64,000 nucleotides of DNA from Amblyomma americanum (lineage: Eukaryota > Arthropoda > Arachnida > Ixodida > Ixodidae), in the NCBI RefSeq assembly GCF_052857255.1, contig NC_135497.1, positions 190,687,485 through 190,751,484 of the forward strand. Reading direction: 5' to 3'. Made by a program: the position numbers and the translations under genes. This document shows positions 54,768 to 64,000 of the stretch, piece by piece (the first letter of the stretch is position 1; each line of letters opens with the position of its first letter). Below the pieces are notes generated by a model. It was not told the DNA's origin. It saw nothing but the letters and a program-made list of their open reading frames with translations, and made no database searches.

Positions 54768-54780
54768 TTTTTTTTTTTTA
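54768..54780. repeat. Poly(T) run inside the transposon
   Basis: A T-rich tract just before the GC-rich repeat. Confidence 0.7.
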
Positions 54781-54804
54781 GCACTAGCTACAATACGGTA
54801 GAAT

Positions 54805-54995
54805 TGCGAGCCTTCAGCGTGGCGGTCGCAGCAACGCGGTTGGTCACGAGACCAGCCAATGGTGCAGAGCAGCTGCAGTGCTGCTGCCAGCGGCGCGACG
54901 CGCCGGCGAAACCGAACTGCAGCAGCTGTGCGCATGCGCCGTGTCAAGTGGGGCGAAGATGAACAAGGAGCGAACAGTGAAACGGAGCAGCGTAA
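54805..54995 (+). repeat. Dispersed GC-rich repeat, partner of 19760-19935
   Basis: 'cgagccttcagcgtggcggt' and 'cgacgcgccggcgaaaccga' recur as described at 19.8 kb, with an 'agtgaaac' end. It includes 'gtgcgcatgcgcc', an NRF1-like site. Confidence 0.6.
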
Positions 54996-55574
54996 GACTG
55001 ACTTAGCAATTCAACTGAGCAAGTTCTACTCGGCCAGCTATTGCTGTCGCGTCACTCAAGGTTTAACCAGGGCAAAACCACCGTCATTTTTTTTTTTTGG
55101 CTGACACTTTCGTAGGTGGTAAAGCCAGCTGCTCCAGACTCTTGCAACATAGACCATTTGTTACACTTCGCCACACTCTGAGAGCGAAGGCACGGCGAGC
55201 GGAAGGAACTAGTGAAATTTTTTTGTTCAGTGCTTACGAGCTGGATCTGGGCTGCCAAAATAAGAGACAAGCTGTGAGCGACCACGCAACAAGTAAAAAA
55301 AAAAATGAGCAATGATAGGAAGCATGAAGTAACATGTACAAAATAAAAAACGGTAGAGGTTTATTTAGTTAAACCGAGCAGACGTGCGAAACCATGTGTT
55401 TAGTTTCGTTGCCTCATGGTTTTGCTTTGCTGGGCCGTCGGCATGTCTGGCGGCGATATTAAAGCGAAGCACGAAAGTGTGTTGCACTTTAGCACGAGGT
55501 GCGATCGCCTGCGGCGGTTGCATGCTCTCGTGCAGTGACCAGCGAAGCTGATCTGTTCGCGCTGCCGCGGGTTC

Positions 55575-55596
55575 GAAACCCGCAGTCGCGGCCAGA
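55575..55596 (+). repeat. tRNA-like stem remnant
   Basis: 'gcgggttcgaaacccgc' is a perfect T-arm-like hairpin with a B-box-like core. There is no full cloverleaf, so it is a SINE or tRNA scrap. Confidence 0.4.
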
Positions 55597-57320
55597 TTTA
55601 TTTTATTTCTGCACCCTCAAAATCAGTCACGCCACGAGATTCTTGGTTAGTGCTTTCGCACCAAAAACCATAAGAAGATTGAAGAGTACAGCTTTCGATA
55701 ATGCAACATTGCCACAGATTTTTGCTCAAGTACGCTGGTATGGATTCGAATATCCATGGAACGGCGCAGGGCCTGGGTTTAGGCTTCTCGTGCTGGAGCG
55801 ACACTGCTTGTACCTTGACAAACTCCTCGGGCCGAATTAAATCCGCGGCCACAAATGCTTCCTGCAGACACGGACATGCTCGGAGTCGAAGCGAAATGCA
55901 CCGCTTTCATGTCGGGGACTGCCCGCGTCCATAATTTACGCTGCTTGGCGTCGCTCACACCCATAACAGAGAGTCACAGCAGAGAGCGATCCACTACCGT
56001 AATCCGCTTTCGCTAGACGCCACTATTCATGCGCAGGCTGCCCTGGGGACGGCAGATGGCGCCACGTGCCCATCAGCTTTAAATACAGTGAAGGAAAAGT
56101 AGCTTTCAAGCGGGTAGAATAACCAAGCGAAGGTTATCTCATTGGTAGCTGAAATAAAGAGAAAAGAAAAATTTCATAAGCCATGGCTAGGTGGCTTGAG
56201 CCACCGCCGGGTTTAAAGGGTTCAGCCGTATCCATCCATCCTGCGTGCGCGCCAGCCGCTTCAGGACCAATCAGCGTGTACCCAGTGGTGTCCCACGGTA
56301 GCGGATCACGAATCGCGCTATGCTATAACTCTCTAATAGACGTTTTTAGCATACCAGGGACGTATACAGGTTTACCGGACCCCTCTTGCGCACGCGCTGT
56401 GGCCCCCCTTTTCCTGCCTTTTCCTGCGTACCATCGTAGCCGGAGCGGCAACCCGTCACGCAGCAAGTATTCGGCAGCGTAGGTCTGCGCGCCATGTGCA
56501 CTGTACTTGTTTGCGAACGAAGGCAAAATCAGAAGAGAAAATAGCTGCTGCCACACTGCCGGCGTCCCATTCCGACTTTAGTCGCGCGGCCATGCCGACG
56601 CTCGCCTGCTGGCGTCGTTGCCGGTTCATGCCCCCACAAGACTCTTAGCGCTGCCTCGTGAAAGGCGCGGTTAACATATGAAGCTCTCCCATACCGTCAC
56701 TGAGAAGTTTCATGACCATAAAAGCATGGAAGGACTATGACCCTAGTCACCATTATTAGTAAGCAAAACAAAACAATCTAACTAAATCTTGGTTCTATAA
56801 TTCATTATAAACACCATTTTTTTCTCTTAGGTTGCGCAGAGTACGAACAGTTAGACGCCCAATTTACATGCCAGAGCACTTTAGGGATAGTGTTGAAGAC
56901 CAGGGCCCTTTGGGTTGGCTGACTCGTTCAGCACCGCAGGTCCCGGCTACGAAGGATGGTATTAAGAAGGAAACTGTAGTGTAGTTTTTTTTTACATATT
57001 TACAGTCGAGATAGCAGTGGCTCGGTAACAGACCAACAGCCCGTTAAATACACTTCGTATTCCCTAGATGCCTGGCTAGAAAATAAAAATAAAGTTCGAC
57101 GAACGATGTCCAATCAAGTTGGCTGTTCTGGACACTGGTGGTACCGCTCACGCCAGAAGGCGGTGCTGATGCTCTCTCGCAGCTCGGTCAATGCGAAGGC
57201 GTAAAGACTGAGTCATTGAACACAGTTTCGTCACTACTGCGGCAAGTCTTCATTTCGGTGCTCCTTGGAAAGAAATTTCCCGCCATTTTTCAGCAGGTGT
57301 AAGAATGACCTCGAACTCAA

Positions 57321-57338
57321 CCCCCCCCCCCCCCCCCC
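57321..57338. repeat. Poly(C) tract, 18 C
   Basis: An uninterrupted C run; absent from block B at the comparable place. Confidence 0.9.
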
Positions 57339-58179
57339 AGGTATTTGAAACACATCTCTGTCGAGGTCGCAGCTGCGTTTCATTTAAAATCCAATCCTGA
57401 CCTTCCAACAGCATCACCATCCGTCCAGCGCCCCGAGGGCAGACACGCTCACTTGAAGCCGCCGCCATCGCCGCTGCTTCCTACGCTGTTGCCGCCGGCG
57501 CCAGTCCTTGCCGCATCGTTGCTTCTTGAATGCTTGCCTGGTCCAAGTTAGCCCATCTCAACAAGAGCTGGTATGATGGTGGACAAAGAAGCGCTTGAAT
57601 TTAAGAGAAACGCTGTTTGAAATTTAGACGATGAAAAAATTATAGTATCAAACTTATATTTAATTCGCCGCAGACGCAAAAGGCGAAGAGAAAGTGGTCT
57701 TCACCAATCTCGTACCGCGCTCACGTGCATTCAGTAGAGGAAAAAGAAGGATGACTTCTTGAAATGCTCGAGATACTGTTTCGCTTCCAGTGCAGTGTCA
57801 GTCCTGCTTAAGTCACAGTTCCTTGAACCTTCCGACGTATTTCCCAGAAGTCTTGGAAGCCATCACACCATGATCAACTGCTATCTTGATTTACCACGCC
57901 CTCACGAGAGCCCGGCGTCAACTGCGTCCTAGGTCAAGAGGCTGCTTCCTAGTAGGCTTACGACGCACCGGTTTCCGCTTTTGTGTTTAGCCTGGATCAC
58001 TTTCCTGGGTTCTGTAGCGGCACCCACAGACCGACAAAGCCGCCGGACAAGGATCTGCATGGGCAACGCCATGCGTCATCCAAGGCAAGCGATGTTCGGC
58101 TCCTTTCCCACGCGACCTCACCCATTCTGCCGCACGACACCTCGGAGCCACCCATTTTTCGCGCTCTGGACCAGCTCCC

Positions 58180-59620
58180 AGACTCAGACAGTGGCGTACG
58201 TTTACCCTGGTGGCAATTCGACTGGTCCTGATCAAGGATTCTCCCAGGCGAGTGCAAAAAGCGCAGTGTTCGTGCTTGTTGGCTATGGCGGAGCGGGCCG
58301 ACCAGATCGCGTCGACACGGAACTCGTCTTTGCCATTGCGGTTTCAGCTGGAAAAAAAGTATCCACTGGCTCTTCTCCTGGGCAGCCATCGAGAAAGAGC
58401 TGGTAGAATTTATCTGCAGTGTCCGCCTGGTGGGATTGCGATTCGACTGGGACTGATCCAGGTCTCGACGTGGCTGATGCGGTAATTGCCGTCCAGCTGT
58501 TCGTCCTCTGCGGCAACGCGGACCGACCATCTGGTGAAGCCACAGCCCTCGTCTTCGCCATCCCGGTTCCCGCAGGAGAAAGAGTATCTGCTGGCACTGT
58601 ACTTGGGCGTCCATACAGAAGGAACAGCTGGCAGACTTTCTCAGCGCTGTTCACCTGGCGAGGTGGCGATTCGGCTACGGCTGAGCATGCATACGTCCAG
58701 GCGGGTGCAGTAACCACTATCCTGCTGCTCGACCTCTGTGGCAGCGTGGGCCGACTATCTGGTGATGCCACGGCCCTCGTCTTCGCCATCCCGGTTCCAG
58801 CAGGAGAAAGAGTATCTGCTGGCACTGTGCCTGGGCGTCCATCGAGAAGGTACAGCTGGCAGACTTTCTCAGCGCTGTTCACCTGGCGAGGTGGCGATTC
58901 GGCTAGGGCTGACCGCGGACTCGTCCAAGCGGGTGTAGTAATCACTGTCCTGCTGCTCGACCTCAGCGGCAGCGCGGGCCGACAGTCTGGTGACGCCACG
59001 GCTTTCGTCTTCGCCATCCCAATTCTCGGACGAGAAAGAGAATCTACTGGCACTGTTCCTGGGCGTCCGTCGAGAAGTAGCAGCTGGCAGACTTCCTCAG
59101 CGCTCTCCACCTGGCGAGCTGGCGATGCGACTGGGGCCGAGCGTGGACACGTCCGGTCAGTTTCTGTAATCATTGTCCTGCTGCTCTTCATATGTGGAAG
59201 CGCAGGCCGACTATCTGGTGATGCCACGGCCCTCGTCTTTGCCATCCCGGTTCCCGCAAGGGAAGGAGTATCTGCTGGCACTGCTCCTGGGTGTCTATCT
59301 ACAGGGAGGAGCTGGCAAACTTTCTCGGCGCTGTCTGCCGGGCGGAGCCGCGATTCGGCTCGGACTGAGGGGACGCGACCAGGCTGATGCGGCAACCATC
59401 GTCCTGCTGCACATCCTCGATGGCAACGCGGGGAAACCATCTCCTGGCTCACGGCCCTTGTCTTCGCCATCGAGGCTCCCACTAGAGAAATATCTGCTGG
59501 CACTGATTCTTGGCAGTGATCCGCTCAGAAGAGCCGGGAGACTTTCTAAGCTGTGTCCGTCCGGAGTGCTGGAGATTCGGTTGGTGCTGCGGCGGCTACA
59601 TAATGTTGCGTTTCCTTAGT
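58180..59620 (+). repeat. 228-bp tandem array C, about 6 units
   Basis: Landmark 'tatctgctggcactg' variants lie at 58360, 58585, 58813, 59041, 59269 and 59491. Spacings are 225, 228, 228, 228 and 222, every one a multiple of three. The plus frame is open for 322 codons (58419-59387) and the minus frame for 406 (58283-59503). The plus product repeats 'ALVFAIPVPAGERVSAGT' and 'GRPSRRYSWQTFSALFTWRG'. This is the only array whose register is never broken. Whether this is selection or chance cannot be told by eye. Confidence 0.8.
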
Positions 59621-60805
59621 CCTCAGCAATATTTTTGCAGTCCGACGAGCTCTCGGCACCATAGTAGCTGTCCACACTCGCCAACTTTCTCCAAGGTATT
59701 GCGTTTCTTGACACTCTTGTAGGGCGAGTGTTGTATGCAAGAAGTTTGCAGACATTTTCAGCGTCGTCTACGGACGCTTTTGTTTGTGTCCGAGGAGAAG
59801 CTCCGCAGGGACCGTGGGAAATGACCCCATTCTGTATTTCTGTTAACGCAATTAGGTCTGCAAGTTTTCAGACCACTGGTGTAGCAATCACTCGAATGGC
59901 TTCAATGTGGTTGGCCGCCAGTGGTTTAGGACAACATACGAATTCAATTTTCACTATGTCATCTATTCTAGGAGTTATGATTATTACCGATTATTTCGGC
60001 AAACGAATGTTGCTAACGTTTTCCAAACGGCTGAAATTGTGGTACCAAAACTTACAGAACGGTGATCTAAGTATGATATTACCGGTTTTGAACCGTAAAA
60101 GCTTGTGTAATTAGAACGAAACATGACCTCAAAATGCCGTGCGAAAAAGAATAACGTAGCAATAAACAATTTACAATGTTCTATTCTCAGATCTAAATAT
60201 GTCGAGGTAATCGGTATGTGTGGTATTTTGCAGGAGCATTCGGTGTACTTTTCTCGGTCCCCGCGATAATAAAGCAATAGCAGAGTTATGTACGTAGTAC
60301 ATCCTTGAGAAATGTCTCACCATTCTATACGAGGCACCGACTCCCGTGGCTAATATTTCATTACTTCGTCATATTAGGCTACCAGTCGAATACTTTCACT
60401 TTAACTATTTTTATATTAGGGCCTCTTTCATTGTTACGCAGCCATGTTATTGTGGGACATTTCTTTTTTTAGAGCGCAGCTTATAGGCCCCCGTTTCTAC
60501 GTTCCGCGTCGTATATTCTGCGTCTGCTTGTTCGGCGTTGTCGTCGTAACCGGTATTCCAAGGAGCAGAGCGAAGTGCCTCCTGCAAGGTGGCTGCCAAG
60601 TAGCTTGCAGCGTGACACGCCGCCTGCCAGCACTGGCAAGTTGCGTCTGAAAATCTCTGCGCAGATTTCGCATTACCGACTATCGAAATTGTCTGCCAAT
60701 TTTTTTGTATTCCTTTTACAAGCACTATCATGATGCGGTGCGGCACTAAATGTACTTGTAAGACTAAAGTGGCAAAAAAACAGAGTTATCCTAGCGCTCA
60801 AAACA

Positions 60806-61215
60806 AATATTTAGTAAAGAGCACTCTGTTGAGCCGGTCATTACATGTTCATCAGGTAAATACACAGCACGGTTGAGACAAGACGAAATAAGAAGACACA
60901 GCGTTGTGTCTACTTTCCTCCAGCCGCCGCAGTGGCTCAGTGGTTAGAGTACTCGGCTTCTCACCCAAAAGACACCGGTTTGATCCAGGCCGCGGTGCTC
61001 TCATTTCGATGACGGCGAAATGCTAGAGGACCGTGTACTGCGTAATATCAGTGCACGTTGAAGAACCCCTGGGGGTCTAAATTATCCGGAGCGCTCCATT
61101 ACGGCGTCCCTCATAACCTGAATCGCTTTGGGACGTTAGACCCCGCATAAAACCAAAACCTAAACTTCCTTTGTCCTGTCTTTGTCGCGCTGTGCCTTCA
61201 CGCGAATATTTGGTA
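60806..61215. mobile_element. Foldback element with a nested Ruka SINE, 11-bp target duplication
   Basis: aatatttagta (60806-60816) and aatatttggta (61205-61215) flank the insert. Block B has the single copy aatatttggta at 41271-41281. The foldback arms ('gagacaagacgaaataagaa' ... 'tttgtcctgtctttgtcgcg') resemble the palindrome at 13529. Its right arm is split by the SINE at 60920-61160. Confidence 0.8.
60920..61160 (+). mobile_element. Ruka-like SINE
   Basis: 'ccgccgcagtggctcagtgg', 'ccggtttgatccaggccgcg', 'atatcagtgcacgttgaaga' and 'gctttgggacgttagacccc' follow the 9752 copy from head to tail. 'actttcct' before and 'acttcctt' after may be its target duplication. Confidence 0.85.
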
Positions 61216-63120
61216 GATACTATACAGCGGGATCTCATTAAAGGGACTCGACCAAGTAACGAAATTACTAGATTCGCCATCACCGGCCAATTTCGCAAGT
61301 AAAATGAAAGCGTCGACGCCGATTTGTGGGCGCGGATCCCACATGCTGCGCAACACAGTCATTCACTTCAAGTCGGTGCCAACACGTCTTTCTCGTTAAA
61401 GACGTCAAGAGTTTGAATCGACCGGCGGTAAGATTCCTAAATCCAGTTTTCTCGACGATTAATGCGTTGTTGCCTGCCGGCCGAAGGTCAACCTAGCCGG
61501 AAAAAAACTAGAGAATCAAGTTTTAATCTGAACAATATTTGGATGTAGTTGTCCTCAGTGTCCCTTCTATAAACTCATGTAATTTGAAATTTCCGTTTAT
61601 TCGAAGTGCTGCTTCTGTCCCGTGGAGATGAAATATATTTCAATGAGATGAAACACCTGGTTATGCGACTAGACAACCTACCTTCCAAGCCGGAATCCAC
61701 GGGTTTAAGATCGAAGTGCTACTGCTGTAAAAAGAGCGGCAGAAAGAGGCTTTCGAGGTCATAACTAGGCAAGAACCTTTAATTTTACATGCGCATAGCA
61801 TCATGAAAGAAGCAATGCAACACACATCGTCAAGCTATTTTTAAGATTTTTCACAGTTCTCTAGAATTTTGACTTGGGGAATCTATTTCAGTCCTGTCCT
61901 TTGGCCAGGATATTACATCTTTAGTCACCACCCGGGATCATGAGATGCCTCCAGACCTTAATAATCGCAGTTATTCGGATTGAGAAGCTGAAAGCGCCGT
62001 AGAGTGTGCCACGGTACGCTCGAAGCCCATTCAGCCACCTCTGGAGAGAGAAAAACTTTTGCCATACTAGACGGTTTAGAATAGCGTTTGCACACATACG
62101 CACGCTTAACTCAACGATTTTTCTGGCCACTACGCCGTTTGTCAGGTCCGCACATTTAGTTCAGGGTATGTAAACCAAGACGCAACAATATCGTCATCCT
62201 GAGGGGGCCACCCCGGTTTTAAACGTGGCAACCATTTTTGGTCAACAAGCCGATGGTCCACTATAGGCCTATGAGAGGCGGAATTGTCACTGAAAATAAA
62301 AAAAATAAAGCAAATTTATCATACGTTTGATATACGCCAGATGAGACGAAGCGAATGCTACAATTATGGCCAGTGAATGTACCTAGAAACGCCTTAACGA
62401 CGCCCAATTCACTGCGAAGCGAAAGGCCCTGCCTCGAGCGCGCCGCTAAGTTGGAAACGATGTTTTGGCGCACGCAAGCCACGTACACTAAACTCCGGAA
62501 ATAGCGTGCGTAAAGCGAGCGTACATACGCTAGGGCGCGATTTGAAATAGCGTTTGGCGCATGCGCTCTGCCAAGCACGCTTTTTTTTCAGCGACCGCTA
62601 TCTCTTTGCATATGTCTGCGTACGCTGTTCTACAACTGCCTATACTGTCACCGGCTACAAAGCTTCCGCAGCAGCGCCCCGCACGTTGTTGGGACGGCTG
62701 TTAACCACTTGTAATAGATATGGGGCGAACTTTTTCTTTTGTCTAGACCGTCGACCATATCGTTCATCCATTCATGGTTCATCCATGTTTTAGTGCGTGG
62801 AATGTACGGAAACGCCAAAACATGCCCTTATGAATGCCCTTAAGACACGAAGGGCTTTGGGTTTTAAAAACATCCTGGGAACGGTCAGTTGTTGCAGCGA
62901 GAGCTCTAATAGCTTTGTGAGAGCCATGTAGGGGATATAAAACGGCTGCCGTGTAGCGCGTTACGCTTACTAAGGTGCACACCATTACCACCTCACAGCG
63001 CGATTGAGGATCCAACTGACCCAGTGAGCTCCCAGTCAGCCAGTTATGCCTCAAAACGAACCGAGGGTTTAGACTGCGAAAAAACTCGGCAGACACACAA
63101 AGGGGCCATGACAGCCTATT

Positions 63121-63334
63121 TTCACGCATACCCTACTTATCGCCTTTAATTCCCAACAGGTTAAATTATAATTCCCCGAATTTTCAGTTGATTCGGTGCA
63201 GTAAATATTTTTAAAACGATCTTTTTTTCCTTTCTTCTCCGCACTGCTTGCTGGTCTAGCAACCTCTGATCGCTGACGTCACGAGGGCATAAACGCCCCG
63301 CATCGTCTGCTGCGAGCTGTTGAGGTGCTTGAAT
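63121..63334. other. No supported feature
   Basis: AT-rich, then a CRE-like 'gctgacgtcacgag' near 63274. Confidence 0.3.
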
Positions 63335-63487
63335 GCGCACCGTAGACAGCGGTCGCTCGAAAAGTTTTTTTCTTTTAGGTTAGCGAAATAAAATGCATTT
63401 TCTTGGCGCCTAAACAGGAAAATGTATTTTATTTCGCTAAGCTAAAAGAAAAAAACTTCTCGAGCGACCGCTGTCTACGGTGCGCAC
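63335..63487. mobile_element. Large foldback, about 70-bp arms
   Basis: The left arm (gcgcaccgtagacagcggtc ... aaataaaatgcattttc) and right arm are reverse complements with about four differences, around 'ttggcgcctaaacagg'. The right arm abuts a LINE C-terminus. Confidence 0.8.
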
Positions 63488-63875
63488 TCATACCCGACCC
63501 CTCAATGCCCGGCATGCCCGGCCAGAGGCACGGCCGAACACCTTTTGTGGCGCTGCCCTGCTTTTGTCGTGGTGCGGGAGCGAGCACTTCAGTCCCTGGG
63601 TGGACACCGACGTGGCACCTTGCAGGAATGGGTCGATCCACCATTACACATCGGATCATCGGACGCACTCCGGCTCTGGCGGGCTTTTTTTCTCCTATAC
63701 TTCAAGGAAGAAGAAGGGCCTGGCCGTTTCTTCGCAGAGCCGACCACAGGACCACCCCACTTCGAAGAAGAAGTGGAGACCGGCCCTCCTCCCCCTCCCC
63801 CACCTCCACCCCCATGAAGCCCCTCATTTCTGCCGCAAGGCTAGGCCTATTTTATGCAGAAATAAAGACGTATAA
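63488..63875 (+). pseudogene. LINE C-terminal fragment with zinc knuckle
   Basis: In frame with 63506 the text is CPACPARGTAEHLLWRCPAF (CxxC...H...C), then 'RLWRAFFLLYFKEEEGPGRF' and a proline-rich end (9 or more Pro) before the stop near 63817. 'aataaagacgtataaaaaat' at 63861 is a likely polyadenylation signal. Only the last 100 or so codons of the element are present. Confidence 0.65.
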
Positions 63876-64000
63876 AAAATGCATTTTCCGTGTTCTCTTT
63901 TGGAACTTTGTACGTGAGCGTAGTGATACTTGGGAAAGCGGACTTGCTCGTGGCGCCCATTTTCCGATTGTTGAGGAAACAGAAACCGATGGACCCTTGC
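63876..64000. other. Window end, nothing supported
   Basis: Short unassigned stretch. Confidence 0.3.

Larger units (their letters stand above)
54108..56740. mobile_element. 2.6-kb DNA transposon with terminal inverted repeats, non-autonomous
   Basis: The left end 'catagtccttcaatgctttt' matches the inverted right end 'catagtccttccatgctttt' (19 of 20), and weaker similarity continues for about 15 more bases ('tggtMacgaaa'). ccctag flanks both sides (54102-54107 and 56741-56746). Block B has the empty site 'acgccttggtcacc' near 38122. No transposase could be read inside, only short frames, a GC-rich repeat (54805-54995) and a tRNA-like scrap. The 6-bp duplication and CATAG ends do not point clearly to one superfamily. 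Confidence 0.7.
52050..63120 (+). repeat. Paralogous block C (with insertions)
   Basis: Collinear with block B in direct orientation (landmarks listed there). The B-C boundary is near 52000-52050, just past 'ctctctaaaaaccggg', so B and C are immediate neighbours. C has its own insertions: a SINE at 52482, a transposon at 54108 and a foldback with SINE at 60817. Sequence divergence from B is large enough that the duplication is old, and most insertions came later. Confidence 0.8.

Noticed and set aside
26840..63120. The four blocks as a CRISPR-like or bacterial repeat system
   Set aside because: Unit size, eukaryotic SINEs and LINEs and lack of spacers exclude it.

Overview
This 64-kb window is almost certainly from a tick (Ixodida), probably a metastriate hard tick. 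The main evidence is at least eight copies or fragments of tRNA-headed SINEs. Those ending in 'gggacgttaaaccccc' with the internal 'gtcagtgcacgt..aag' core match Ruka, described from Rhipicephalus. LINE C-termini, Penelope-like elements and G/C-rich foldbacks of tick type agree with this. I see no rRNA, genuine tRNA gene, CRISPR or operon, and no confidently identified single-copy host gene with a full exon structure. The best host-gene-like pieces are a THAP zinc-finger first exon (12.39 kb), a spliceable exon-like ORF on the minus strand (37.4-37.6 kb), and a small coiled-coil ORF (33.97 kb). Species assignment rests on remembered repeat families and was not checked against a database.

Layout. 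0-9 kb is a graveyard of decayed non-LTR retrotransposons, with a readable nest of three insertions at 3.4-5.7 kb (LINE, then a SINE in it, then another LINE in the SINE, the last bounded by a 13-bp target duplication). 9-16 kb is GC-rich, with palindromes, an STPR-like peptide fragment, the THAP exon and a dense block of NRF1/CRE/E-box/X-box-like motifs. 16.6-18 kb is a Harbinger DNA transposon remnant with terminal inverted repeats. 18-19.8 kb is a LINE 3' half with an uninterrupted RT-thumb/RNase H/zinc-finger reading frame. 20-26 kb holds a foldback element, SINEs, microsatellites and long stretches with nothing I can name.

26.8 kb to about 63.1 kb is the most unusual part. One locus is present four times in direct orientation: A0 (about 26.8-28.0 kb, partial), A (28.0-31.4 kb), B (36.5-52.0 kb) and C (52.05-63.1 kb). 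Each copy carries a tandem array of a 76-codon (228-bp) repeat that stays largely open on both strands. Because the copies are paralogous, B and C act as each other's empty-site controls. B has gained a Penelope-like element (10-bp target duplication), a foldback (14-bp duplication) and a 4-kb block containing a broken Ty3/Gypsy element. C has gained a SINE, a 2.6-kb terminal-inverted-repeat transposon, and a foldback that itself received a Ruka SINE. The window ends with a large foldback and another LINE C-terminus.

Few of these features act together as a pathway. The picture is a repeat-dense, locally duplicated tick locus shaped by retrotransposition and foldback DNA elements. Whether the 228-bp arrays encode protein is unresolved.
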